From Smittia aterrima (lineage: Eukaryota; Arthropoda; Insecta; Diptera; Chironomidae), in NCBI GenBank assembly GCA_033063855.1, contig CP093830.1, positions 11,532,854 to 11,596,853 of the forward strand: DNA of 64,000 nucleotides, written 5' to 3'. Made by a program: the position numbers and the translations under genes. Positions 21,101-31,947 of the stretch are shown here, one piece after another (the stretch's first letter is position 1; the number at the start of each line of letters is the position of its first letter). The notes beneath the pieces are model-generated. The model made no database searches. It worked only from the letters and a program-made list of their open reading frames with translations, and was not told the origin of the DNA.

Positions 21101-24100
21101 GTGGGGAGAGGTTGAGAAAATATGAAACAAGAAAATGCATTTTCGCTCTGCGGGAAATCTCAGTTCCTTGCGAGGAATAGGAAATCGACTGGTAACGACA
21201 TCACTTTCAAACAAATTTTCGTATTTTTTTATTCTCCTCTTAATCTTGATTAAATTCAAAAAATATTAATAGAGTTTCTTCGTCTTCTCGTTTTCGACAG
21301 GCGAGGAAGAAAAACGTTTCATCTCGTGCGCACGAAAGGATCAAAAGACGAGAAAACAAGAAATCTCTTCCCATCCGCTACCCTTTCCGAAAGATGAACT
21401 TTAATTTTCCTCTTTGCCAGCCTCCGTTTCCGGAGTTTAATGAAAAATCTGGAAAGCGAAAATCGATATTTTGAGAATTTATAGTCCCACATCGACCGTT
21501 AAAGAGCTTTTTGCTGGACATTCAACGGTGGTAGCATTTTGCTTTTGTTTGGAAAATAATGTTTTATGCTTTGACCGAAACAAAAGTTTTGTCATCAAAA
21601 TATATTTGGAAAAGTGAAATCTTGAACTTAAAAGTGATGGAACATTTGAATCATCCCCGATCCGTGAAACTGGAGAATGTGTCCTCTCCCTATCAATAAT
21701 CATTACTTTCTTTATTGCTCTAATCTATTTAATATGTTTCATTTTTTCTTTGTCTCTCTCTTTCCTTCTCGTCGAAGAGCTTCGACATCAATTTTTCGAC
21801 ATATTTGTTTATAGCATATTTGTTGGAGAAAGTGTAATCAAAAGATATTATGAGAGTGAGGGGAAGCATAAGGAACAGAGTTCAGATCAGAAATTACCAA
21901 TTCTCGCCAATAATAATAAACATTGCCAAGAGGCTCCGAATTATGAATCCGAAGAGTTTTTCCTTTTCGATTGTTGTTGCTCATGCATTGCAAACGATGG
22001 TAAATTATTGTTGTTGTGATATCCAACGAATAATGAATTTAATCGCATCACTATCATACTATTTTAAGAGCTTCCTTTTGCTATGACTTCTCTCGAGGGC
22101 TTCTCGAACAATAGTTTCCTTTGTAGCGCGGCTTTTTCGGAAATAGGCAAAATTTATGATGCAAGTTTATCTCGCTCGACTCACTATGTGTTTATTCGTT
22201 ATTAATTCCATTTACGATTCCGCAGCAGTTTTCGAGTTAATACTTGGGGAAGTAATTACGTGAATCTCTTATGCGAGCACACGATCATCATTATTGTGTT
22301 GTGAATGAAGTCAGCCAGTGAGAAAGCGAAAATCCTCTCATTCATCGGCGGAATAAATCAAGCATCATACACAAATGAGAGAAAAGCGTTTTTGGCAATG
22401 AGTCTGCTTGAATATCAGTCGAACAAAATGCTTTGTTTGCTTGTAGACAATCGCTGTTGTGCTTCATTATTGCTAAATAAACAAAAACACTCGGAAAAAA
22501 GCATCAGCGAATGTGTGCTGGAGGTTTTTCTCTTCGTTTTTTCCCTCTATACATCATCATCGTTGTCTGCCACTCTTCTCCCCAACTGATATGACGTGAA
22601 TTGTCATCGAGTTTCAACAATTAAACGCAACACATAAAACATAACTCAACGAAAGCTTGTTTGTGAAGACAAACAATAGAAAGTCACTCACCGCCCTCGT
22701 CTGTCATCACGACGACAGATGTTGCCGGTCCCAAGCCTTCAGGATTAAAGACTTGAATCGAAATCAGATATTGCGTGTAGATCTCCAGGTCGTGGATTTC
22801 GTGACTCTAAGAAAGAAAAGCGGAAAAATTAAGATTATGAAAATCATTCCAGCTTTTTATTTCGCTTCATGCTTAGCGGTCATAAATAATGAGCGCAATA
22901 ATGTTGCCGGAAGCATTGCAAAGAGTCACCATTGTCGGGAAGTCGAGGATTAATCTACTCCTCTCAAGATTGCGGTGTAAAATAAATTAAAAAGCATCTT
23001 CTTCCTTTGCTTCCATGCTCCTTCGCATTTGAGGAAGTCTTTTCAGATCCCATGAAGCATATTTCTCTTCATTATTTGTTTAACGTCCGTTGCACAATGA
23101 GATTGTCACGCCGTGTACACTTCAGGGAAGATTAAATGAAAAATTCTTTTAAATGATGGAAAAACATGAAAACTATTTGAGAGAACTTTCAAACCTTCAA
23201 GCCGACTTGAATTAATAGCGCAGACAGACAGTAGAACAGCCAACAACGAAAGCTGAAAGCTTTCATGTTCCTCTCTGTCGAAAGTCCTTTGAAAGTACGA
23301 GCTCAAAAGAGAAACATTTTCTGGGCTGTCACTCGAAATTACACTTGAAAAAAATGTTGCCATTGCTTCTGCTCGAGGGCTTTCCACTCATTGCATACTG
23401 GAAAAAAAGAAGAGGGTTCCAAAGGGCGGAAGGAAGAAGAGAAGTCGTGAAATGCAATAATGTTAAATGGAAGCAATCTCCTGAACATGCAATTACTTTT
23501 AACCCGAAAGCCGGTCGCTTATAAACTTTATTTGATAACAAATTGGATACTTTTTTGGCTTGAATCTCGAAGAAAATGCTTTTCTCTTTTTTTTTCTCCT
23601 TCGAGAGGAAACAAATCGATTCCGACAATTCCTGGAAATCATTGTGACGTTGGCCTCTCGCCTTGCCAACAACATTTAATTTAACGACTGTTTACTCACT
23701 TCAACACTGCTTTCACGGATCAAGATTTCATTAATGTGCTCGGGTTTCACGTCACGAGCCCGATATGTGATGCGATAGCCTAGGAACTCTCCGAAGATTG
23801 TGTCAAGTTGTGGCGGCTTCCATGACAAGTAGATCGAGTTTGATGATGTGTTGTGTGCTATTGTCATCACGGGCTTTCCCACTGGAACTGTTGGTATTGT
23901 CAGAAAAAAATTCGTATTATCAAACCGGAAAATGGCGAATGTGAGAAGGCGGGGAAGGAGAAAACAATAAAGGTTAAATTGGATGAAATTTCTTCCGAGC
24001 TTGTTTTTGTTTGATGAAGCATTTTCAGTTGTAAACTTCATTCTTTCTTTCTTTATCTCGACTTGTTTTTCTTTCTCAACAAAATTCCTTTAAGCGCAGA

Positions 24101-27100
24101 TATTTGTTGTTCGGAGAGATCAGAGCAAAGGGAAATTTTGATGAGGAGATTCCAATGTTGAATTGTCTGATTTTTCCCTCTCGATTGTTTAACAAGATTA
24201 TTTTTTTGATTAGTGAAGCTCTTCACAGTTTTATTCACTCAAAGAGCGAGTTGCGCTCGTGGGAGTTCCAAAAACGACTTGAATTATACAAATAATGGAA
24301 TTTAAAATGAAAATTCCTCTCATCCACAAACGGTTCTTGTTACGAAACAGGGAGAGCTGCTCGTTAATTCTGTCTTTAACTTAAAGAGAATAAATAATCG
24401 AGAATAGAAATTTTTCTTCTCGGTAAATTCATAATTTTTCCATCACAATGCTTTCGCTTGTGCATTTGATATGCTCGTGGATCGTACTCGACTGTTCGAA
24501 ACGTTCATTTTTCATCCCCTCTCTTGATTCACAAATTTGTATTATGCAAAATAGTTGGAGCTTTATGGAGTTTAAATTTGCAAGAATTTCCAGTTACGAG
24601 GGAGAATCGTAAGTTGTAAAAAACATTGTTTGAAGGGGTGAGTTCCTCAACATCGTCACAGCCGGTAATCGCTCGTAATAGTTTGAACGACACAGTTGCA
24701 CTTAATATTTGATCGTCCAAAGGATTCGACAATAAAACTCGAAATTCGTTTAATCATAAATTTTCCTTCTTGGACGATGAACACCCTGACGAACATAAAA
24801 CTCTTTAAAAATATTTCTTCTCTCTTCTTGACTATTGCTGGAAGCAGGCAAAAGGCGTTCGCTTGAGTAGCAGTGAAAAAATATTAGATTTTTTTATGAT
24901 AACAATTCCCGGTGATGAGGAAGAGTGAGAACTCATCTCTCGTCGTTTAATACTTCGACAGGAATATGAAGAAAAGTCAAGAGGGGAGCGAGCGAAAGAG
25001 CATAAAGTTATAACAGTAAAATTTGCTTTGAATGGAATTGTTAAGCGCGAGGGGTTGTATGAAGTTGTATAATTTTGTGATAACGAATCATGAGCATAAA
25101 TCAAGAATAATTCTTGTCGCGCGTACAGCTTCGAGTGGTGAAATGTCTACAAACCTTCTCTTAATGTTACAATGTAATAAGACTCTTTCGAAGGCAGACT
25201 AATTCCTAAACTATTAACAGCCAGAACACGAAAGCTGTAGATCGTAAACGGCAAAAGCCCTGTCATCTGGTAGGACGTGATGCTGTTGTTAGTGTGGAGC
25301 GGTAGCTGCTGGTCCCATTCTCCACTCTCTCCAATCCTAGATGATAATTATTTTGGGAAAAACGTGAAATGAAAAGAAAGACATTAAAGTGGGAAAATGA
25401 TCGACATTAACGACACGACTACGATTTATTGCATTAATTAAATCACCAGCAATTATTGATAGAACGGGGTTGAATTGCTTTCGCGTGCTCATGAATTAAG
25501 CAATAAAAGCCACCGAATTATGATAAAGTTGCGGGGAAAGAACAAAAGGAAAATCTGAATGGAGGAAAGAAAATTTATGAGTTTTCATTTACGCGCGTTG
25601 AGCTCTGTTTATTCATTATCAAAGTCGTATTTGAGTAGCTCTCGTTCAAGGAAATAAAACGTTTGGATTTCATGAGAAAGCTTTTGTGTGAGCAGTAGAA
25701 TGACGGAAACAGGAAAATTTGCTGAGTTGCACTCTCGGCAGAAACTAAAAGCCACTTTAAAAGTAATTAAGCTCTCGATTCAGAGGAGCACAAAATTATT
25801 TTATCATTGCTGAGGGAAAATTACGGCAACGGGACGAAAGTTTTTTAGAGCAGAAAGTCGATGTTCGGTTGAGAGCGAACACTTTTTTTCCTCATGTTTA
25901 ATGTTGCAAATCGTGCCCGATTATCGTACTTATGCTGGTGAATTATGAAATGCAATGAAACTTTGTCTACACTCGACTTGTTTTTTTTTTGTTCGTCTCT
26001 TTCTCATTTCCTACCTGCTCTCGAGGATGAAGTCCGTGACTGGAGCATTTTTCGGCTCTTGCACTTGTGCCCACGATAGATTCACAGATCGAGATGTGAA
26101 GCCTGTTATCATTGGCCTACCAGGCGCTTCTGGAACGTCTTGGACCAATAAATCTACGGGCTCGCCTGGCTTATCGTTAATCGTACAAATATATTCTCCA
26201 CTATCGATTAGCTTGACCGGATTGAAATGTAAACTGAAATTTTTCGGATTCAGTGATCTCTGAAAAAAGGTTTTGGAAAAACAGATGGAAGTTGATAAAA
26301 GTGTCCCTTGTGCCAAAGCTGATAGCGCTCACCCTTTGATTCTGCTCCAACGGTCGTCCATTTATAAACTTTATTATTGTCTGACTGGATTTCCAGGTCA
26401 ATTTTTCAATTTTCGTAGCAGATTTCTCAATGTGAAGAGCGTCGGGACAGGGCAATGTCAAATTGGTACCAGCCCGTGCAACAACTTTTTTCAGTGGTCG
26501 TTTATCAGATTCTGAAATGAAAACACGACAAATGGAAGATGGAAGTAAAAACGAAATGCTTTTTATTTAGAACTTTCAAGCGACGTCGCTTTTATCGTTT
26601 CCGAACTGCTATGCATCACCAAGCTTCATCATCATGTGTCTCTTGTTGTACAGCGACGGAAGAAGAAAAAAACTTTCTGTAACTCTCGGTCGAAGAGAAA
26701 GGCGCTTTATGCGAAAAAAGTTTTTATGAAACATTCATAGATTTTTAATGACTTTTTTTTCGCTTACGCGATTTCAAAAGCGATATGCAAGATGCGAGAA
26801 CTTTTTAATGGCAACTTTTTTTATTTTCCAGCTGCAATGATTCATTACCGACGAGGCTTCCGCTTTAGAGAATGTTATGCGATGAACAAGGTTTCCATCG
26901 TAGAGATGGAACGTCTGCTGTCGGTGCTGGGTTACGTCAAATGCCGTTGGAAAAAATGTTCGTTATAAAAATGCTGTGTGTGTGAAATTCACAATCTGTT
27001 GAATTTTTGAATTAAATTTTGTGGGAAAGCACACAGCAGTGTCAACATAAATTTAAAATTTTGTGTAGAAACCGCAGGATTTGGTGTTTTCAAAATTCAA

Positions 27101-30100
27101 AGAATTATTAATTTTGATGACAATTTCACTCACGGAAACACCAGATGACTCCCAGTAAATCGCTCGAGAACATTTCTCACTTTAACAGCAAATTGCTTCA
27201 CTTGATATCTCGTTGATATCATTGGCAGAGCTCGGAAAGTTAAAATCTTGTTCAAAGAGGATTAATGGTTGAGCAGCGGTGGAAAAAAAAATCTTGTTTA
27301 CCATTGACATCTCTCCATGACACTTATTTATTTATCTTGATTTCTCGTTTCTCTTCTGTTTGTTGAGGATTTTGTCTCCTCTACACTTGACATCTCGCTT
27401 ATTCGATTATTGCGCGCAATTAAACATCAAAAGAGATTTATTTCGCAGCTTCTTCATTTTTTATGTTTATTCAATAAAAATGTAATTTATCATGTTCTGG
27501 GGTGAAGCGAGAGGCAGAGACAGCGACGATAATTCAAGCCCATTATCGCCAAGCTCTTCTGTCTTTTTCCTTTTTTTACTAGGAAGCCATCATACCATCA
27601 ATGCTTCTTGAGCTTAGAGTCATTTAATTTTCGAGCATTGAACATTAAGTCGAATTTATTGTCTTATCAATAAATAACGTACACTCGTGTCACGATGGCT
27701 TTTAGCTTTCATTATTTCTTCTTCCATGGCCACTAAATTTATTGTTGAAATCATTTCTGAAGGGTGGGCGGACGGTGGATTAAATATTGAGAGAAACAAA
27801 GCTTTGCAGCTGGAGTGAAAGCGAGAGATTAAATTTCTCGAGCGTTTTGTAATTAATTCATCAGTTGGACGAAATAAAAGACGATGTTGATGAGAGGGAG
27901 GGGAAGGAGCGATTAAATGTTAAGTCCATTCGAAGTGTCCGAAAGTCCAGCCTTCGTTACTTCCCTTTCCATCGACTCAAGTAACGGATGCTGCATAGCA
28001 ATCATTTCGTTCACAGAAAAGTCCAACAAAATAAAAACAACAATAAAAATGGAAATAATTGAAAGAAGCTAATTGAAATAAAAGTTTAATTTCACGTTTC
28101 CCCCAATTCCCTCCACGGCAGAGAGAGAAATAGCTTTTCCCAATCAAAATGGCTTATAAATTAATTTAAATTTTATATTTCCCGCAACGATAACGATCGC
28201 AATCTTGTCGTTCACCTTTTTACGATCGGAAAAACCTTGGAAAGTTTTTCTGGGGCCAAAATTGATAATGTTGCGGATGATGCTTGAAAGCAAGCTCCGA
28301 TTGGAATCTCAATGAGAAACTTTACTCAACGTAGAGCGCGAGACGGAGAATCGAATCGACAAAGGGAAAATCCCCGACAAACCTAAATCACTCGTGGGTG
28401 AAAAATTGAACAAAAAAGTGATTGTTGCGAGAAATTTATTTTCCAATAATTCTTCTCCCTCCGCTTCGTGGAAAAGAGATTAGACACAAAAGAGATAAAT
28501 TCGAGTTGAGAAACCTCTGATTTCACCCTCTTCCAAAGCGCTATCCTCTTATTTTACTTGGCTGGTTATTTTCTCGACACAAGAAGAAGAAAACAAGTCT
28601 GAGAAGCTTTCCGCCTTTCAGCTCAAAGCGAAACTAACAAAAATCCTTCGAAGCAAAACGGATCCGCTTAAAATTTATTGGCTTTAACGATGTGGTTCGA
28701 GAAGAAAGAGATTTGCGTAAGAAAATTATAATTTATGTCGATTGAAAACTCTGAAGAACGTGAAAGAGGTGGAAGAATTTAATTTTCCTTCGTCAATGTC
28801 GAAGAGGAGGCTTCTTGAAACAGTTCTCCGGTTCCCTCGCATGTCATTCGGATTTTCAGTTATCCACTAAGTTCGAAAAGCAGTTGAATCGAATAACAGT
28901 GAGACAGAAGGAGATTTGTATTTCATCTTCTGATACTCGATAGCTCTTTTGGGAGGGGAGAGTGTGGAGTAAACGTCACAGTTGTTAAATGGTTTTGGTT
29001 AGAAGTCAACAGTGTTATCGACTATCGGAATCTTATCCTAGATAAAAAGAAGCAAAGATTCAATAAAACCCGCTCGACACACTCAACTCACTCTTCTCAT
29101 GCTTCGGAAAGAAACAAAAATATGCTGGCGAGGCAATATGCCTCCTTAGTCCTTATTGACTTTTGTTTACTTGTTTAAATGGAATCGTCAAATGGCGATG
29201 GGGGAGAAGAACTGCCAGATAACGATTTTTCTCAGTTCTGACTATTCCTTCTTCTTCTTCTTCCTTTATGCTTTTTGCGCAAATTGAGTGTAACTTTTTG
29301 AAATAACAAAACCAAATTGTATTTGTTCAATTAACGAAATGTATCGTCTCTGAGTTTTATATTCGTCGCTCCCCCTTTAACATTTTTGTGTTAAGATTTT
29401 TCTTCTGCCACTTCCTCCTTTTGACATTAATAATAAGAATTTTCTGTCGTTCAATGTTGAGAATGCGATATCAGGAGGGAACTTTGCACCTAACTGCCCA
29501 TTATATCATTTCTTTTATTGCCAAGTTTTCCTTTCTCTTCTTGAGCTTCCTGTCTAATTATCAGCCATTGAACGAACAGGGCGCTTTGATTGAGCGATTT
29601 GCACGTCACGAGGGAAATCCCTCAAGAGTCGCTCGCATGATTACATTCTCTCGCCTTCGCTTTGGATTAGAGTCAAGACGGCAGCCAGGAGAATAAATTG
29701 CTTCACTCTTTTCATGTAAAAATCCATTTCAATTAGTGATGAGACGAAGCTGAAACCCCTTTTAGTTGTGAACGTAGTTGCTTTTTTTGCTCTCTCTCAC
29801 TCATTGTTAGACAAAGTTAAATGTGATGTTAAACTGCACGCTACAATACGTTTTCACATCAAATTACAATGTTGAAAATATTAAATTGCAAGGGAAAGAG
29901 ATGAAACCCTCTACACTCAAGCGACAATCGCAAATTGGATGTAAGTGGATTTGTGTGGAAGCCAACTAGCGATCAATGTTGCATATAATAGTTAGAATTG
30001 ATTTTATCTTTCTTTATTGCCATCGACGAGGGAGCAAAAAGGGTCCGAGAGAAACAATAAAAAAAAAGTTTGAGTGAGAAATGAAAAAAAAGAAAGAAAA

Positions 30101-31947
30101 CGATTTCATAAGTTAATGATGCTCGGGTCCTGATTTGAAATTCAAATTTCATTACGAGTTGCTGAATGAAACAGTGAGACGACGAGAGGCAAGTGGCCCC
30201 TTTAACCAGCAAATGACTTTAAACGACAAGTGAAGAGAAATGGTTTGAATGAACATTCGACAGAGAATGAAGCTCCGAACGAGATCTATTTAATTAAATT
30301 AATTTGTGTTTCCGCTTCCTCTCCTTCTCCAACTTTAGTCGTTTTGTTTTCAATTTCTGTGCGACTCTTTTTTTGCTTGAGCTAAATGACTTCGTTGATT
30401 AATCTTTTGAGAAGCGAGAGCGACGCTTTTTTTGATGAAAACTTATGGCTTTTGTTTGTCTAGTTAGTCTCAGTCGCAATAATTCGTCGCTAGTTTGTTA
30501 TCTCATTAAGGTCATAAAGCTAATTACTCTTGTTGATGGCAACAACGAGCCGACGATCGGGACACAAAAATGAAAGCAAACTATGAGTAATGACGCGATG
30601 GTTCAGTGAGTGAAATGTTAATTTAATCTCTTCGTCCATTCTATTGATGACGACAACAATATTGTCCTGTTTACGCTTTTGCTGGAATAACAGCGACGTT
30701 TCACTTAATGGCGTTAGAAAAATATTTCCTTCCGGCAACGACTACGAACTTGTCACGGATAAAAATATGAGCTCGAAAAGCGAAAAGAAAAATTGTTTTT
30801 CCTCCGCTGATAAAAGTAAACACGAAAATTAAATAAATCATAAATGTTTGCTTTATTTGCTTTTCATGCTTTCGCTTTTGATGGTTTGTTTGGCGTTGGC
30901 GGTGCGTCTTTTTATTTCGTTATCGCTGGAGGACATCGAGTGGTACCAAGCGCAATGAACTCGCTGATGGCAATTTCTAAAGGAAGCTTCCTCAAAGGTT
31001 TTCTCATTCTATTAGTGATGAGAAGCATGAGCACCCTCGTTCGCTCACACTTCCTCTCATGTTCAAGCGAAGGAAAACAGTGAAATTATTTTCAATAAGT
31101 TAAACGACTTTTATGAGAGTTTTAAAGCTGCAACCACATGGCTTCAAGGGGCGCTTTGAAAAATGAAAACACGAAATTAAAGACGAAGGCTCGAAGGAAA
31201 CTTTTCAAGACGAGGGAAAATGAGAAGAATGTGACGCAACAGACGCAAAAACTTTTCCTCTTCCAACTTTTTTTCTTTCTTTTCTTTTCGCCGCTTGAAA
31301 TCATGGATGAGAAATCGTTTCCGAGAAGCTTTCCTAACGGGACATCATCACCTTTAATGTCTTCAATTTCTGTTAACGCTCGCAATCCTCTTTAAAAATT
31401 GAGGAAATGAAGATGTGAACACAAAAAGTGAAACGTTTTGTAAATTCTCTCCAATCTGTTCCTTTTCTTCATGACATCGCATTACGAAGGTTTTTTTTCT
31501 TTTTAATTTAAAAAGTCATCAAACAAGAATTTTTCATCTCTCTCTGTTTTCTATTCCGATTGACGAATTTTCATGTAGCAATGAGTTTGTGTGGCGTTTG
31601 ATGTGACATGGGTAAGCTCCCGTCTGCATTTTCTTTGATGGGACAGTCCGTGGATTATGTTTTGTCGTCGTTGACACAAAGACTTTAAAGCTTAACGAAG
31701 CTGTTGATATGTCGCGGGAAGTGAAATTACATTCCTCAACGTTCGTTTAAAGGGAAACGTGACAGAATTCACTCACGTTGCCTTCGCTCGCTTTTAAAGA
31801 CCTTCGGGCACATTCAGATGAAAGCATGGTGATGCAAACTTAATGATATCGCATTTTTATTCTGTTTGAAGGCTTACCAAGCGTTTTAACAGACTCGCAT
31901 AATAATCCACATAGCAGTAATCCGAGAAAACGAATAAATAAATTCAT
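6121..31947 (-). CDS. Ptp99A: Receptor-type protein tyrosine phosphatase Ptp99A
   Basis: Fifteen coding exons, 3801 nt, 1266 aa: 31947-31878, 26511-26333, 26259-26015, 25336-25155, 23887-23700, 22806-22692, 10678-10463, 10404-10124, 10060-9944, 9878-9733, 8519-8233, 8086-7095, 7028-6960, 6897-6623, 6559-6121; all join in frame at GT-AG sites. Order: signal peptide (1-23), one Ig domain (Cys45, Trp63, Cys108), four FNIII domains (about 126-531), membrane helix (556-579), D1 and D2. D1 is active-type: KNRYLNI, WPD near 811, HCSAGVGRTG with Cys near 844. In D2 the HCxxGxxR loop is VVVDRYGGAEAS (near 1117-1126), without catalytic Cys, as in fly Ptp99A. TPDLYSKICSNGN after D2 is also Ptp99A-like. 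In flies the protein acts at the neuronal plasma membrane in motor axon guidance. Confidence 0.93.
8234..8578 (-). other. Possible in-frame internal start upstream of the juxtamembrane exon
   Basis: The Ptp99A exon 8233-8519 stays open upstream through its acceptor to an ATG at 8578, adding 20 residues (MAQLFRSAFK...). Use of this ATG would give a cytosolic phosphatase without membrane helix. This may be chance; splicing from the membrane exon fits the protein family better. Confidence 0.15.
8520..9732. other. Ptp99A intron
   Basis: Intron between the membrane-helix exon and the juxtamembrane exon. Open frames here on both strands have no homology I recognise and no splice support. Confidence 0.7.
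10679..12050. other. Ptp99A intron
   Basis: Non-coding for the long isoform. It would also be the first intron of the short isoform that starts at 12303. No repeat or gene seen. Confidence 0.65.
12051..12303 (-). CDS. Ptp99A: Alternative first coding exon of Ptp99A (short receptor isoform)
   Basis: ATG at 12303 opens an 84-codon exon: MKTKMEPTVVALLIAITVCA is a good signal peptide, followed by a Thr/Ser-rich and acidic stretch ending DKEVIDNDM. GTAAAT at 12045-12050 is a donor leaving phase 1. The next minus-strand exon in order (10678) begins with the last two bases of a codon (G+TT, Val), so the join is in frame: DNDM then VPSHPRNVTV. The product would have 1024 aa: signal peptide, unique linker of about 60 residues, FNIII 3-4, membrane helix and both phosphatase domains, lacking the Ig and FNIII 1-2. 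That the junction falls exactly at an FNIII boundary supports real use. Alternative: a small independent secreted peptide of 89 aa if unspliced (stop at 12034). Confidence 0.6.
12862..12908. repeat. Perfect inverted repeat (14-base stem, 19-base loop)
   Basis: AACCAGATGTCGCT (12862-12875) is exactly complementary to AGCGACATCTGGTT (12895-12908), followed by a T run. It could form a hairpin in RNA or be the remnant of a tiny foldback element; no gene ends here on the plus strand. Confidence 0.6.
12974..12987 (+). promoter_or_regulatory. CTCF-like binding motif
   Basis: CCACTAGGTGGCAG matches the core consensus of the insulator protein CTCF (CCASYAGRKGGCRS) at every position. It lies about 670 bases upstream of the alternative Ptp99A ATG. 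Motif match only. Confidence 0.35.
16466..16808 (+). CDS. Small half-LIM-like zinc-motif protein, gene A (intact)
   Basis: Exons 16466-16581 and 16640-16808 (GTGAGT...TTCTAG) give 94 aa. Residues 7-34 hold C-x2-C-x19-H-x3-C (CALCGHEFDEGNFVYA... then FLFHAGECF), spacing and flanking residues like the first half of a LIM finger (C-x2-C, about 16-23 residues, H-x2-C-F); one zinc ion could be bound. The tail (about 40-94) is polar and helical (NGMIANIAQALQTFNKYFFG). No signal peptide or membrane helix, so it is probably intracellular. It lies on the strand opposite Ptp99A inside its intron, followed by paralogue B in the same direction. AATAAA at 16876-16881 shows it has its own 3' end. I do not recognise the family; function unknown. 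Confidence 0.7.
16876..16881 (+). terminator. Polyadenylation signal, gene A
   Basis: AATAAA 68 bases after the gene A stop codon, supporting an independent nested transcript. Confidence 0.45.
16952..17032 (+). repeat. tRNA-like element, left-arm copy
   Basis: GTTAGCA at the 5' end can pair with GCTAGC at the 3' end; GGCTTAATAG resembles box A and GGGTTCGAATCCCA is a perfect box B/T-arm. The anticodon arm is irregular, so a working tRNA is doubtful. Related copies lie in the right arm near 38598, 38848 and 39320, so it looks like a tRNA-derived SINE-like repeat. Confidence 0.5.
17347..17701 (+). CDS. Small half-LIM-like zinc-motif protein, gene B
   Basis: Exons 17347-17459 and 17512-17701 (GTAAGC...AAAAG) give 100 aa. 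Residues 6-33 carry the same C-x2-C-x19-H-x3-C motif as gene A (SCASCKSNFVEGDFVYA..., FLFHAGECFRRGL). The intron sits at the same codon (the Leu ending RRGL) in the same phase, which proves common origin. The tail differs: a helix (LDRLNNSLRSVALALHSF) followed by a strongly basic end with PLRPRNRYRERSTREP, which could bind nucleic acid. AATAAA at 17752-17757. Nested antisense in the Ptp99A intron; a second copy lies at 38022-38376. Family not recognised. Confidence 0.7.
17752..17757 (+). terminator. Polyadenylation signal, gene B
   Basis: AATAAA about 50 bases after the gene B stop; the same signal is kept in the right-arm copy (minus strand, 37966-37971). Confidence 0.45.
18839..22691. other. 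Ptp99A intron, spacer side of left arm
   Basis: No coding exon, RNA gene or repeat supported. Short open frames here lack ATG context, homology or splice sites. Confidence 0.6.
22807..23699. other. Ptp99A intron
   Basis: Intron inside FNIII domain 2. Nothing else seen. Confidence 0.7.
23888..25154. other. Ptp99A intron
   Basis: Intron at the FNIII 1/FNIII 2 boundary (phase 1). Nothing else seen. Confidence 0.7.
25337..26014. other. Ptp99A intron
   Basis: Intron inside FNIII domain 1, phase 2. Nothing else seen. Confidence 0.7.
26512..31877. other. Ptp99A first coding intron
   Basis: A 5.4 kb intron between the signal-peptide exon and the first Ig exon. It holds low-complexity tracts (for example TTC repeats near 29250) but no exon I can support. 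Confidence 0.65.
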